NCBI RefSeq assembly: GCF_963675165.1
Contig: NC_087382.1
Span: forward strand, 4,999,963 to 5,063,962
DNA from: Halichondria panicea
Taxonomy: Eukaryota > Porifera > Demospongiae > Suberitida > Halichondriidae
Direction: 5' to 3'
DNA: 64,000 nt
Shown here: piece after piece, positions 1-11,278 of the stretch
Layout of the letters: every line of letters begins with the position of its first letter
How positions within the stretch are numbered: position 1 is the stretch's first letter
Notes under the pieces: model-generated
Seen by the model: only the letters and a program-made list of their open reading frames with translations
What the model was told of the DNA's origin: nothing
Database searches by the model: none
Translations under genes and position numbers: made by a program

Positions 1-1607
1 TAGATTTGACTCTGAACTGCTCTGATGGCTCCACCCTGCACACCACGATTGTTACTGAGAGTTGTGGGTCCATTAAACTCCACTCGACTGCTTAGAGCAT
101 ACACAGGGTTTACATTATTGCTAACGTTGTTAACTCCCGTAAATGACAAATTAGAATGCACTACGTAAATGCTATTTTCACCCTCTAAATTGTCAAAATT
201 TAATCTGCTTGTATTAGTAATTATCAAAGTTGAGATAGCAACCGCAATCACTTCATCTTGTTGGGTGGCTCTGTTGTTTGTGAGCACAGAGTCGGAAATG
301 ATCACAGTGCCATCAGCAACAAAAAACACTCCACCAACATCAGCACTGTTATTTTTAAACATAACTTTGGAGATAGATGTAGTTCCAGTATATACCAAAA
401 TCGCTCCACCAGAGGGTGCCTTGTTGTTTGTTAGCTCGCTATTGGATATGAGTAACTCTCCATTCAAAACCAAAATTGCTCCACCTGATCTTTCAGCACT
501 GTTGTACGCTAGCTCACTGTCGGAGATTGAGACACTCCCAAACCAGATGTTAATTGCTCCACCATCAGATATAGCACTATTGTTTAGTAGCGCACAGTTG
601 GAAATGAACCAACTATTTCTTAAGATGCTAATTGCTCCACCAAATTGAGCAATATTATCCATAAAGTTACAGAAACTGATTGAAACAACGTGTGCAAAAA
701 AATCAATCGCTCCACCACTTTCAAGAGCGATATTATTTGTAAAGTTGCACAAACTGATTGAAACATTAACTGACAAACATAACATACAATTAATTGCTCC
801 ACCATTATAATAAGCGCTATTATTTGCAAAGTTGCATAAACTGATAGTCACATTTTCAGAGGACAAAAGCACTGCTCCACCATATGCACCAATATTGGAA
901 TCAAACCTTGAATTCTTAATAACAGTTTGATTAGATCGAATCTGCACTGCCCCACCATATGCAGCAATATTGGAATCAAACCTTGAATTATTAATAACAG
1001 TTTGATAAGATACAATTTTCACTGCACCACCATTGTTACTGAAGAAGTCACTATTTTCAATGTACACAGTATCAGCATCAATAATCAATGCTCTGTTTAT
1101 AGTGTTGTTCACAAAGAGAACTTGTTCAATTCTCACAGTTACCGTACGAATGCCTGTGATCAAGAGTATACAAGCTTCCAACTTTAGCAATTGTATGTCT
1201 ACCAAGTAGCATTCAACGATAAATATGAAGCCGGAACTACTTTCATCACTTGCTCTAGTGAAATGCAAATCTTCAATACTCAATGCACTGGTATTGAACA
1301 GCACTACACCAGTTTTGGTCAAATTGATAGTGGCATTTTGGCCAGCAATAATCACTTCTCTGAAATTACGAATGTGAAGTAGTTCATGATCACTTAATAT
1401 ATTATGATCTCCAGGTAGAAAGCTCAAGGTGAGATTATCTCCACCAGACAATAGGTCTGTTTGAACAAGCTGCTCGAGAGTGAAACAAGTTCCATTTTGA
1501 TAGTCACGACACAAATCGGTTGAATCCACTGGCACAATGTGATAGTGCTCACTCCTGGTAACAGTAGCTAGAGTCAGTAGCAGGAGCAGCACCAGCCAGG
1601 TGTGCAT
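1..1607 (-). CDS. Pmp-like beta-helix repeat membrane protein, copy 1 (5' part, runs off the window)
   Basis: The reverse complement is open without a stop from an ATG at 1607-1605 to the left edge, about 535 codons. It begins with a hydrophobic signal peptide (MHTWLVLLLLLTLATVTRS) followed by the family N-terminus SEHYHIVPVDSTDLC. A ladder of about 24-residue repeats follows, each carrying GGAI or GGAV and an N-N-S/I-A step, the pattern of the chlamydial polymorphic outer-membrane protein repeat that folds as a right-handed beta-helix. The family's Cys-rich and multi-membrane C-terminus would lie outside the window. It is the most divergent of the six copies and the only one on the minus strand, so it faces away from the others. 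No lesion is seen. The role is unknown; a cell-surface recognition or adhesion role is inference from architecture. Confidence 0.85.
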   Translation of the reverse strand, partial: MHTWLVLLLLLTLATVTRSEHYHIVPVDSTDLCRDYQNGTCFTLEQLVQTDLLSGGDNLTLSFLPGDHNILSDHELLHIRNFREVIIAGQNATINLTKTGVVLFNTSALSIEDLHFTRASDESSSGFIFIVECYLVDIQLLKLEACILLITGIRTVTVRIEQVLFVNNTINRALIIDADTVYIENSDFFSNNGGAVKIVSYQTVINNSRFDSNIAAYGGAVQIRSNQTVIKNSRFDSNIGAYGGAVLLSSENVTISLCNFANNSAYYNGGAINCMLCLSVNVSISLCNFTNNIALESGGAIDFFAHVVSISFCNFMDNIAQFGGAISILRNSWFISNCALLNNSAISDGGAINIWFGSVSISDSELAYNSAERSGGAILVLNGELLISNSELTNNKAPSGGAILVYTGTTSISKVMFKNNSADVGGVFFVADGTVIISDSVLTNNRATQQDEVIAVAISTLIITNTSRLNFDNLEGENSIYVVHSNLSFTGVNNVSNNVNPVYALSSRVEFNGPTTLSNNRGVQGGAIRAVQSQI

Positions 1608-1721
1608 GTTCTTTCCAATACTATAAGATTACAAGCATATTTAATTTACAATGCAGTATCGATATACTAGTGCTATTGCTGTTTCTTTTGATACTAACAC
1701 TTAAAACAGGTACTGTCTACA

Positions 1722-1740
1722 ACATCTATATATAGAGGTA
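1722..1740 (-). promoter_or_regulatory. TATA-like box upstream of copy 1
   Basis: A TATATATAG-type box lies on the minus strand about 120 bases before the copy 1 start codon. Unlike the downstream copies, no exon 1 with a GTGAGT donor and no acceptor next to the ATG is obvious, so this gene may have an unspliced leader. The evidence is weak and positional. Confidence 0.3.
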
Positions 1741-2172
1741 TAGAACATGTGGAAAAGATAATGGTCACCAGAAATTTAAGAATCATGCATGCAGTTTCTT
1801 TTCACGAGACAATCTTTAGTTAATAACGGCCAGCTTTGTACCCACATGCTGTGGTATACAGTTGATAAAAGCGATTTAACTCAAATAAAATTCCTGATAC
1901 TACCAGTACCACAGTTATAAGCAGTCACTTAATTCCCTATAAGTTATTCTAGTAAACTTGCAATCTTCCTCTGGGAGGGTAACTTGGCTGTAACTACAAC
2001 AGTAAGGATAAAATTATTAAGCACTATCCTAATCAGAACCTCCAAGTAGAAACTTCAAGTAGAAACTTCAGTATTAATTACCTGTATTTAATGATGATTT
2101 TCAGTATAAACAATGCGAAAAGGAGTACAAAAACCAAACATAGAAATGCTGTTTAGCGGCTTTTTACAATAG

Positions 2173-2217
2173 TCTCACTTGCCCCGCCCCTTTAATAAAG
2201 GGGCATGGCAAGTGAGA
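2173..2217. repeat. Short perfect-arm palindrome (MITE-like)
   Basis: TCTCACTTGCC reads inward from the left and its reverse complement closes the right side. The arms are interrupted only by a short AT-rich loop, which is typical of a minimal foldback element. Confidence 0.5.
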
Positions 2218-3596
2218 TGAGTGAAGGGAAACATTATTACTAATTATCTAGCTAGAAGCCATGTTCACTCTTGATAGCACACAAAATTTGGAGATTTTAC
2301 AACACATAGCTTCTCTTTTTTTTGTGGGTAGCTACAAACGAATCGCATTTATTGTAAATGAATGATTACAGTACATGATGGTATTTTATTGCTGTGGGGA
2401 TATCATACTTCTTGAGTTATTGGCCGATTTGTTGATTTCCACTAGCCATCTTTGCAGAGGAACTTCTAAATTTTACATTTGAGACTCAGCAATATTAAAG
2501 ATTAATAGCTCATTTTTTTAAGAGATAATTCGTAACACGGAGCTATTTTTGTGATTACGGTAGCTTTGAAGAATCATTGGAATTCTAAACGATTGAAACT
2601 ACGTCCATATACAATCTTTACCAGGCCTAGTTGTCGACCTAGTGTTATTTTAGAGACAAATCGGCCTGGGAACGAGGCTAGTGTGAGACTAGTTGCACTG
2701 TACACAATAATTATACTGACTTCAGCACATGCAGCCTCAGACAACAGTAAGGTTGTGTGCTATACATACAGTCAAGGTAGATAAGAGTACTCTTATCTTT
2801 TATCTACTCTTGATACAGTATACACTTTCGTTAATCCGGTCACCCTTGGGACAGTGCAGCTTGGCCAGAATATCGAGGTGGCTGTATTTCAGAAAATAGC
2901 CACGACTCTACTTAGGTATATGGACTGGGACCAGAGGTACGACATGGGGTTTAGCTCACGTGGCTGCTATTTCTTGATTGAAGGCAAGAAATACGAAGAA
3001 GTCGTTAAAATCATTCCAATGATGACATTCAGCTGGTGGCAAGTAAGCGTCATAAAGAGACAAGTTTAGAGCATAAAACTTAATGAATTTTTTGCTGGCT
3101 AGTAGCTAGAGTTATACAAGTAGAGATTAGATTTGTTGTAAGAACCAAGGCTCAGATGTTGGCAGTAATCCTATCCTGAATACAGGCACAGAATACTTAT
3201 TAAACACTCAAACACAGATAAAAATCAAAATCTAAGTGGTGGTTGAAACTGGTTGAAAAGCTATTTCACATCAGTATAAGCCCAGCAATCAACCATCTTG
3301 ATCTTAGAAACGTCAAGTGTATTTCTTGAAAGATACGCCATAGATCTACCAAATCCACTATCAAAGTACACAGTCTTGAATGAATTATTCATGCACAAGT
3401 TAATGAGATTCATAATCCTTTTGGCTGGTCATGTGACCGTGTCGTACCTCCTCTGGACCTCTGCCTCTGGACTAGGACCCAGAGGAGGTCCGACAGGCGC
3501 GGTGCAGCTCAAGTAATTAGTCTTTGATTACTCTCGGCAAAAACATACGACGTGGGCGGGGCGTGGGTGGATAATTATTGCACCGCGCCTGTCGTA

Positions 3597-4053
3597 CCTC
3601 CTCTGACTAGGACCAGAGGAGGTCGGACATCACTTATATTTTCAATAATTATGACCTTTTAATGAGATTCCAGGCCAAATTGCTTTTCGTGTTTGCTGAC
3701 TCAGCAGTAGTGTCTTACTGTCTTCTGCTGGTCTCTATTTTAGCCGCCCTCTAAAAGTTGGGCGGCCTAATCGCGAGTCTATGTTATAGAGGGCGACTGA
3801 TTCATGAGACAATATTTCTGCGCGGTTTCTGTCGCTGAATCTGTTGACAGCTAGTTGTGTTTGGTATCTATGATTACTGGACCTAACCCTATCAGCACAT
3901 AATATCCATACTAGCTACGTAGATCCGTCTAGATTCAGTCATGTTCTACTGCTGAGTCAGCAAAAACGAAAAGCAATTTGGCCTGGAATGTCATTAAAAG
4001 GTCATAATTAGTGAAAGTTCAAGTGATGTCCGACCTCCTCTGGACTAGGACCT
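3597..4053. mobile_element. Long terminal-inverted-repeat element
   Basis: About 100 bases at 3597-3712 (CTCTGACTAGGACC..., then the GCTGACTCAGCAGTAG region) recur in inverted orientation at 3946-4053. The outer ends carry the motif GTCCGACCTCCTCTGG. The same motif occurs at 3430-3500, at 49890 and at 51653-51805, so this is a dispersed family. No transposase is visible. Confidence 0.6.
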
Positions 4054-4161
4054 TCAATTATTGCTGAATCAGCTAAAACGCAGCCACGCCCACGATTTTT
4101 AATATGTTTGTGTGTAAAAATTCACTTATCTTTGTTAGTTCTAAAAACGGTGTTCTAAACC

Positions 4162-4486
4162 TAAGCCGGCATCGCCGCCCTCCCTGAAGCAGGACGGGAA
4201 CCAAGCCTATCTACAGTTTTGTTCTGGTCTGTTACACAATAGCATTATGAATATCATTATTTTAAGTGGGTGTTAGCCAATAGCGATGAACATCACTTGT
4301 GTTGGCCACGCCTCTCAGTCAATCCAGCGTGTGCAAAATTCACACGTGGTATAAAGTTAAGTGGGTGTGATCGAATACTGCAATTTGATTGGAGCCGGTG
4401 GAATTCCACTAGCAAAACAAAACTGTAGATAAGCTTGGGTCCCGTCCTCCTTCCGTACAACAATCGAGGGCGGCGACGCCCGTCTA
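4162..4486. mobile_element. 325-bp inverted-repeat element with 9-bp target duplication
   Basis: The ends are imperfect inverted repeats sharing CGCCGCCCTC, and further in GGACGGGA with CTGTAGAT. The element is flanked on both sides by TTCTAAACC (4153-4161 and 4487-4495). The uninterrupted host sequence is present in inverted orientation at about 7700-7770, giving an internal empty site that confirms the boundaries. No coding capacity is seen. A nine-base duplication fits Mutator-like elements. Confidence 0.75.
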
Positions 4487-4739
4487 TTCTAAACCTTCCT
4501 TTTAGCTCTTAATTCTCAGTGTATATAGGTAGTTCAAAGGCTTATGCGACACTTCCTCTGGGGTTCTATGTAGAGTAAGTGTATATTAGTTATTTTATTA
4601 GTCTCGCGGACCTAGCTGGCCAATTTCACCGTACAGAGTTGTGTTGACCGCGCCACAAATATCGTGGCGCTCTAAGTGGCTGATAAGTGTTTGTAGTAAG
4701 TTGTGAAACCGCACAGCTGCACTGCTAGCTAAAGTAGAT

Positions 4740-6294
4740 CATAGATGTAGGAGAGAGGGATTGGAAACGGAAGTAGATTTCAATGTACTTCACATATGAC
4801 CTCGATAAACATCCGCGCCTCGCTTAATGAGGGCTAATCTATTCCCCAGGAACTTCGCGGGTAACTGAGATTATTGCAAATCTAGGATTTTATGAGTTGT
4901 CACTAGTATTCTGTCAAGTTTTCCAGTATCCAGTGCAACTGTGCTTTATATAGATAGTGAATAACCATTATTCAAGCTCTATTTACCGTTGCAACTATCT
5001 TCTTCATTGAATTTAGGTAAGTTTAATCTTGTATTGTACACATTTATCCCTTTTTCTCTGAAATGATTAATGTTTAGGTCGTATACTTCAATATGCTTGT
5101 TGGTAAATCATGTGGTATCACCCCAAGCCAAAGAAAATTAGTCATACATCAGCTGGTAGAATTTAGTGCTAGAAAAAAGTTGAATTAAAGAGCACCACTA
5201 AAGATCCCTTTTTTGGGAATACGCTAAGCGTTACAGAAATTTTAATTTTAGGCATACATTCCCTTATGATTGGTGATCACCCCAAGAGCATTAGTTTTGG
5301 ATCAGGTGGATGTATAGCTTTTGTGTGCATGAATGTGTAGTCACCTATTTTTACCTTATAATTGTTATTGGCCCGGTAGTAGATTGTGGTGAAGGGCCTG
5401 TAGGCCCGAGATATTTAACTACTACAAATGCTGTTTCATCTATATTTTATATAGCAATACCTCGCAAGCCAAAACTTACTGAGTACGCTGAAGAAAAGAA
5501 GACAGAAGAATACCCCTCCTCTCTACACCCCTACACGTCACCGCCCTCGTAAATGTTATCGGCTGTTCCGGCTATATATACACCCTTGTATACCTCACCA
5601 GCTTCTCTCCATCTAAGACTGTCTGATTAGAGTGCTAAACTAATCATAATTATAGCTGTATAATAATCATTTTTATCGTGTAAGTTTTTGTTAATGTTGT
5701 TCGGTTTGATCCCACTCGTTTTACACTTAGAAAGCAACTGGCAGTGCTGTGGAGTGTTTTTGCTGTCTCCAAGTGTATGTAATTATACTTAATGAATTGG
5801 AAATTGAAATGTACGCTCGCCAGCCTAGTATATATATATATAGTACAATTGATTAATCAAAAGTGAAAACAATAAATTATTATTAAGAAAGTTACATGGT
5901 GTATTATGTATCTTGTCGTATGAATGATCATGGTTATTGCCTCAAACTAGTGGACTTCTTGATGGTTTTCTTTTTCATTTAATTAAGTTGGCAGCAAAAG
6001 AGAAGCCTCTAAGTGTCACAAATACATTCACAATTTCAGGGAACTAAGCATCCTCTGATGATTTTATATCTACTGTGAAACAAGTATCCAATACCACTAG
6101 CTCTGCACATTCTCCTTACTATTACCATGTACCACCAATGCACTGTTGTGTTGATTGTGTCTCTTTCCCTCTTCTTTCACCGCTTATGCAATGAGTTTTC
6201 CTCATTTTGAGGCAAGAAAAGAAGACAAGAAAGCGAGGCGCGGATGTTTTCCGAGGCCCACTTCCGTTTCCAATCCCTCTCTCCTACATCTATG
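4740..6294. mobile_element. CATAGAT-ended DNA transposon with 7-bp target duplication
   Basis: The termini are long inverted repeats beginning CATAGATGTAGGAGAGAG and extending through the GGAAACGGAAGT and CCGCGCCTCGCTT motifs. The flanks carry AGTAGAT on both sides (4733-4739 and 6295-6301). The 1,555-base interior has only short open frames, so it is probably non-autonomous. Related elements lie at 53458-53973, 55226-55991 and 45572-45596. Confidence 0.75.
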
Positions 6295-6931
6295 AGTAGA
6301 TTTGGCAAATCTAATTATGTGGTTTCACACATCCGTCCTCCACCACTAACCACTTATCAATGCAAACAGCCACTTAGACCGCTGCACAAGTAGCTAATGT
6401 GTAATTTGCCAGACGATAATAATTATATCGGCTGGTCCACGAGACTATTATTTAGCTACGATAGCCTCCTTCACCGGCCTGCTATCGACTGCTTGCGCAT
6501 GCGCCAAATTATTGGATATTTTTTCCCGTAAAATTTCCTATAATACAGAATTCATCAGAGAAAATATCCTAAAAGTCATACACAGAGCTATATAGAGCTA
6601 GCTAGCTAGAGACAGAGCTGCGTAGGTTTGTTGTACAGCTATTTTCTTCTGATAGAATCAGTAGCAGTAGTATAGTAGACTTTCACCAAAGTTAATGTTA
6701 AATGGGCGTGGTCTGTCCATATAGGCTCTTGTCAGCTTTCACTCCGTTCAGACGATTGTCATCCACACTGTTGCAGGCTATGAGTCTTTTGTGAACATAG
6801 CAGGCTAAGGGTAGCTATCAGATAATGCTATCCGATGGGCTAGAAACCTTCAATCGAACTTTCTATCTACTTCCTTCAATCCACTTCCTTTCGTTGTGAT
6901 GTCATAGTTTTACTGAGCATTTACGATGTTA

Positions 6932-7128
6932 CAGTTGAGCCTCGGTTATCCGAATCCCGGTTATCCGAATCCTCGATTATCCGAATGCTAGAGCATAGTG
7001 CAATCTGAGCATGCGCAGTAGGAAATTGCCCACGTGGCTGGCAAAAAGCCAGCTTTTGATTATCCGAATATTTCACTTACCCGAATGGGCCCAGGGACAA
7101 AGGTGTTCGGATAACCGAGGCTCAACTG
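6932..7128. mobile_element. pogo/Tigger-like MITE
   Basis: The 197-base element has termini CAGTTGAGCCTCGGTTATCC in inverted orientation and sits in a TA dinucleotide duplication. Internal GGTTATCCGAAT units are repeated near the left end. The terminus closely matches what is known for pogo/Tigger elements. Confidence 0.8.
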
Positions 7129-8026
7129 TATATCCAAAGCCCCCAGATACCGGGGGATATTAGCGCATGCGCAAGCAGTCGATACCAGGCCCACTTCCTT
7201 AAGTGAAGTGCGGCCTGGGATCGAGGCTAGAGCTACGACGGTCGAGACTAATTACTACGTAGCCAATATCTGGCATAATTTATTGCATGGTGATTATGCA
7301 ATAACTGATTTATTGCGTGGGAGAAGCAATATAGTTATAGATTCATGTGTTCTGCATTCCTTATTTTGATACCACAAAAAGTGAGTTGTAGGAACAATAT
7401 AAAAGAGATCTTCCAATTTTCGTCCAAGCTTTTGGCTGTGCAAATATATTGCACTGCGGTAACTTGTTAGCTTTGATGTACCTGGCTTCACTGTGCAATA
7501 TGCCATATATTTGCACTGTGGTTTCTTTGATCTTTTGCTGAAACATGCAACTATAAAATAGCCTATAAAAATAATTATTGCCGTCAGCTGTAAGACTATA
7601 AGTCTTGTGCAAAATCTCACCTTTGGCCAAATAAGTGGCTCCCTCCCTTTGGAAATATCTGCATAAGCCTTTGAACTACCTACTACACTAAGAATTAAGG
7701 GCTAAAAGGAAGGTTTAGAACACCGTTTTTAGAACTAAGTGAATTTTTACACATTAAAAATCGTGGGCTCTCTACGTACATGTATTTTATCTGCCAAACC
7801 ACAAAACGTCATAATGGCTGTAATAATATAGCCGTACATGCATTGAAAACCTAGCACCGTCCTTATACTGGCCAGTACTGGCTGCCACGTGTGTAGCCAG
7901 TCTTGTCTTCTAAAGAATTAGATACACTTGGTAGCATGTAACAATATCCTTATACACAGCAAAATACAAACCTTGAGAAAACCACTATTAATTATAGTGT
8001 ACACAGTTCCCGGGACCACATGCACT

Positions 8027-8105
8027 ATATATATAAGGCTCTGTACACCGACACACTGCAGGTCAGAGTAGCATTTCGATCTGCTCTTTGCTTTTAAAAT
8101 GTGAG
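8027..8105 (+). promoter_or_regulatory. Orphan promoter/exon-1-like segment
   Basis: A TATATATAAGG box is followed about 72 bases later by the splice-donor string GTGAGTTGAA. This matches the spacing and donor context of the promoter-exon 1 modules of copies 4, 5 and 6. No matching coding exon follows before 11.3 kb, so it may be the stranded promoter of the truncated copy 2. Similarity between the box and the donor is weak. Confidence 0.3.
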
Positions 8106-8342
8106 TTGAAACAGTATATAAACAACCATAATCATAGTATTTATTTGCAGAGTGTAAGATTATCCATGCATGCACTCATAAACTGCTACGCAAAGTCTTT
8201 GCACAGTTCTTTGTGCATTGCCACCTTTATAGAGTGATCATCAAACTGTCATATTCACTGAACGCCCTCAAAACAATATGAGCATTAGAACTGTGCTTTG
8301 CAGCTCACTATACATTTCTCTCATGCATGCATGCAGCTGCTA

Positions 8343-8547
8343 TCGTATTACTAGAATGTTTTGCGAGCATCAAACATTTGTGAATTTTGCGATACAATTA
8401 AGCAACAATAAAATCCGCAAAACCTATACTAGTAAATACACACGATCATTGCCAAAACGCAATAGTTAGATCGCAAAGGGTCAACTTTTCTGCTGATTTT
8501 GCTCATTCGCAAAGGTTTTTCACCCGCAAAATATTCTAGTAATACGG
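8343..8547. mobile_element. TA-flanked MITE, copy A
   Basis: The ends carry inverted CGTATTACTAGAAT and TTTTGCG motifs. The whole about 205-base unit recurs at 14453-14668 with the same interior. A partial copy without its left end lies near 11160-11235. Confidence 0.7.
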
Positions 8548-10148
8548 TATCCATCCATTCATGAACATTTCTATACTGAACAGAATAATGGTCACAAGGC
8601 TTATGCACATAAATTATAATTATTATCACGGTCATAGATCTATAGATTTAGCACACTTACCTATACAATTATAGATACTGTACTTTTCACCAACAGACAC
8701 AAGGAGCACAATGCACAGATTGGTATAGCAGACGCCAAAGACTGATAATTAAAGCTATAAGAAAGCTGTAGCAGATAACTGTAATACTGGTCAGATATTT
8801 GTTACACTGCATGCATGGTCAGATAATTGTGAACAGCCTGTATAGATCTATTATATAGAAGATAATTTTGTGTGAGCAACCATATAAAGTTGTCAAAAAT
8901 CCCTACCTATAGATCTACTATAGGAAAACATCACAATGTCTAATATTGTTTTTGACTGAAACACTTGTACCAGAGCCAATCAAATGAGAAGAGCTATGAA
9001 TACACAAGCCCCATGATGCAGTATTGATGTAAGCCTTCACCTTCAAAGAATGGGTGGACAGATGGTGGGATTCTATTGTAAGTGTCAAACCATACCAGTG
9101 TGCAGGAGGGTAGGAGGTATTAAGTGGTATCCAGCGGCCATCAGTAACTCATGCCAAATTTTAAAAATGGGAAAGATGTTTGTCTGGTCAGAACACTAAT
9201 TTTTCAACCCCTCCACACACATGCACACACTGTGATAGAATGGCTTAGGAATAAAACCCTCAGCTCAAATAAGTGTCTATATATAGCTCTCCGTTATGGA
9301 AATGTGCTTGGAATTAATGGAGGTTCATCATAATTATTTTATGCAAAACGCACAGTTATTCTATATAAACCATGTAAGCACGGTCTGCTGTACATTATGC
9401 CATTAGGGTGTTTGGTGTAATAGCTAACTTTTGCCTCAACCACCCTGCCCAGTCATGCAGTCAGTCTGTCTGGCATTCCTATAGCTCCATTATATAGCTT
9501 CTCAATCACAGCCCTGGTATATGAATCACCTTACCGTACTTCAACCAATCTCCTTATAGCTATAAATGGTGTTAATGAATAGTGTGTGTCGCTTTATTTC
9601 TAGTGTTTGTATTGCCATGATTATATTGCTTTATAGTGTATCCCTTTCCAGGTCAATCGCACAATCTGGAACAGTTCCATCACTTCAGTAAGTTCAGTTT
9701 GCATCTGAGCCCAACCCACCAAATTAGCTTGATTTTATCGCCGCCCCCAATGAAGTGGCTATGGCTTAGTAGAGATGGCATGGGTCAATGGTTGTGCACA
9801 AACTAATCATCGATTTTATGCCTTGCTGCTGCCTCGATGGAAGTATGTGTGGCCTTTAAAAGCTGCACTCTGGTCAACTAAGCTGCTTAGCAAGCATGTA
9901 GACTATTGTAGTGCTTGTGTCCACTTGTGAAGTGCCTGAGTACACAAATGGCTTGCTGCTTTGTCTTTGAAAATATTCTATGGCTACCAAGATAGTCCAG
10001 AGGGTCTACCAATGGATACTACTCAGTCCTACATGCTGTATAGCTGGTTTTAAACATTTTTTTTTTATGGAACAGCTTGTACTATGAACACCTATTGATT
10101 AGAAGCTGTTATCCAACCCATTAACAACTGAGTAGTAGTAAACACTCT

Positions 10149-10402
10149 CAGGGGCAGATCCAGGGGTATGGAATAGGGAGCTCACCCCTCCCTACCTCCT
10201 AAGAACCTTCATCTATTATATATAGTGATCTATCAGCTACTTAGCTAGCTAGCTCACTCAGATCACAATGTAGCTAGGCGACATTATCCATTATCATGAG
10301 ACCACACTCAGTTTGATACTGAGCATGACTGATGAGTCATGTAGAAAACACAAAAATAGATCCATGTTTTCCCCCCTACCAAAATTCCTGTATCCGCCCC
10401 TG
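10149..10402. mobile_element. CAGGGGC-ended hAT-like MITE with 5-bp target duplication
   Basis: The inverted termini are CAGGGGCAGATCCAGG and CAGGGGCGGATACAGG. ACTCT is duplicated on both flanks (10144-10148 and 10403-10407). The 254-base interior is non-coding. Its termini and target size match the elements at 14170 and 17138. Confidence 0.75.
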
Positions 10403-11278
10403 ACTCTTTGATGCCTGCGGTACATGCACTGTGCACATTTTGTGTGCGTGTGCTTGCACTTGACAAACCATTTTTACAACTTCAGACAACCCAGTTCCAA
10501 TGTGGTCCAGTAGTTTTAGTGAATCTGATCTTCACAATGTGAATGTGATTCAAGTGCATGTGTCACAGTAGTGTTCTATAAAAGAGAGAGCCCTTTAAGG
10601 CTGGAGGGTGGGCTTTAGGCTGACCACAAGCCAATGTACCCTAGGGTACATGGCATTTGTACCCTCGAGTATACTGAGAGTTTCAATGGATGTTCCTTAG
10701 TGTGTTAGAGCACATCATGGTACAAGTTAATTGTATTAATAAGTTCACTTTTGTTTGATACACGTAATTAGCGGAGTATATTGAAGTGCAGAACCCTCTA
10801 TATAGGTGCTATATAGTTGGTGTTGTATAAAGTTCCATAAATTATTTAGAGTAGATATACTAGCTTGCATAATGCAAGTCAAAAACAGTTTACACAATTT
10901 GTCTGCCGAGCACACAGTATAATTTTGCCACACAAGTGTGATGTATTTTTTATTGTTAAAATCAGTATATGATCATGCTTGGAGAGCCTCACCCACTAAA
11001 CTGCAAGACATCGTTTGATCGTGGACTAGTTGGGCGCCCAACTAATCGTGCACAGCTTAGTGCAAGAAACTGAATTCTATTCATGATTTATTTCAAGCCA
11101 TAGCTGTAGTAGTTTTGAGCTTCTTTGGGTAATCCCAGCTCAGGAGCAGCAACCTTGAAATCTGAGAGCTATAGTCAAATTTTCCGTTGCTGATTTGGCT
11201 CATTCACAAAAGGTTTTTCACTTGAGAAATATAACGGAAAATAAAAAGCATAGACAAAGGAAGTAGCTAAGTAATTAA

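Larger units (their letters stand above)
1741..11278. other. Gene-poor, transposon-rich interval
   Basis: I see no convincing protein gene here. Open frames are short, lack family motifs and mostly overlap repeats. The interval holds several inverted-repeat elements listed separately, plus many short GAGGCTAG/CCTCGAT palindromic repeats, for example near 2624-2680 and 7181-7233. A possible orphan promoter lies near 8.03 kb. Confidence 0.6.

Noticed and set aside
5310-5552. 80-codon plus-strand frame
   Set aside because: It lies inside the 4740-6294 element, has low-complexity sequence and matches no transposase pattern.
7294-7630. Overlapping minus-strand frames of 89-108 codons
   Set aside because: They overlap each other, contain no domain pattern and lie in repeat-rich DNA.
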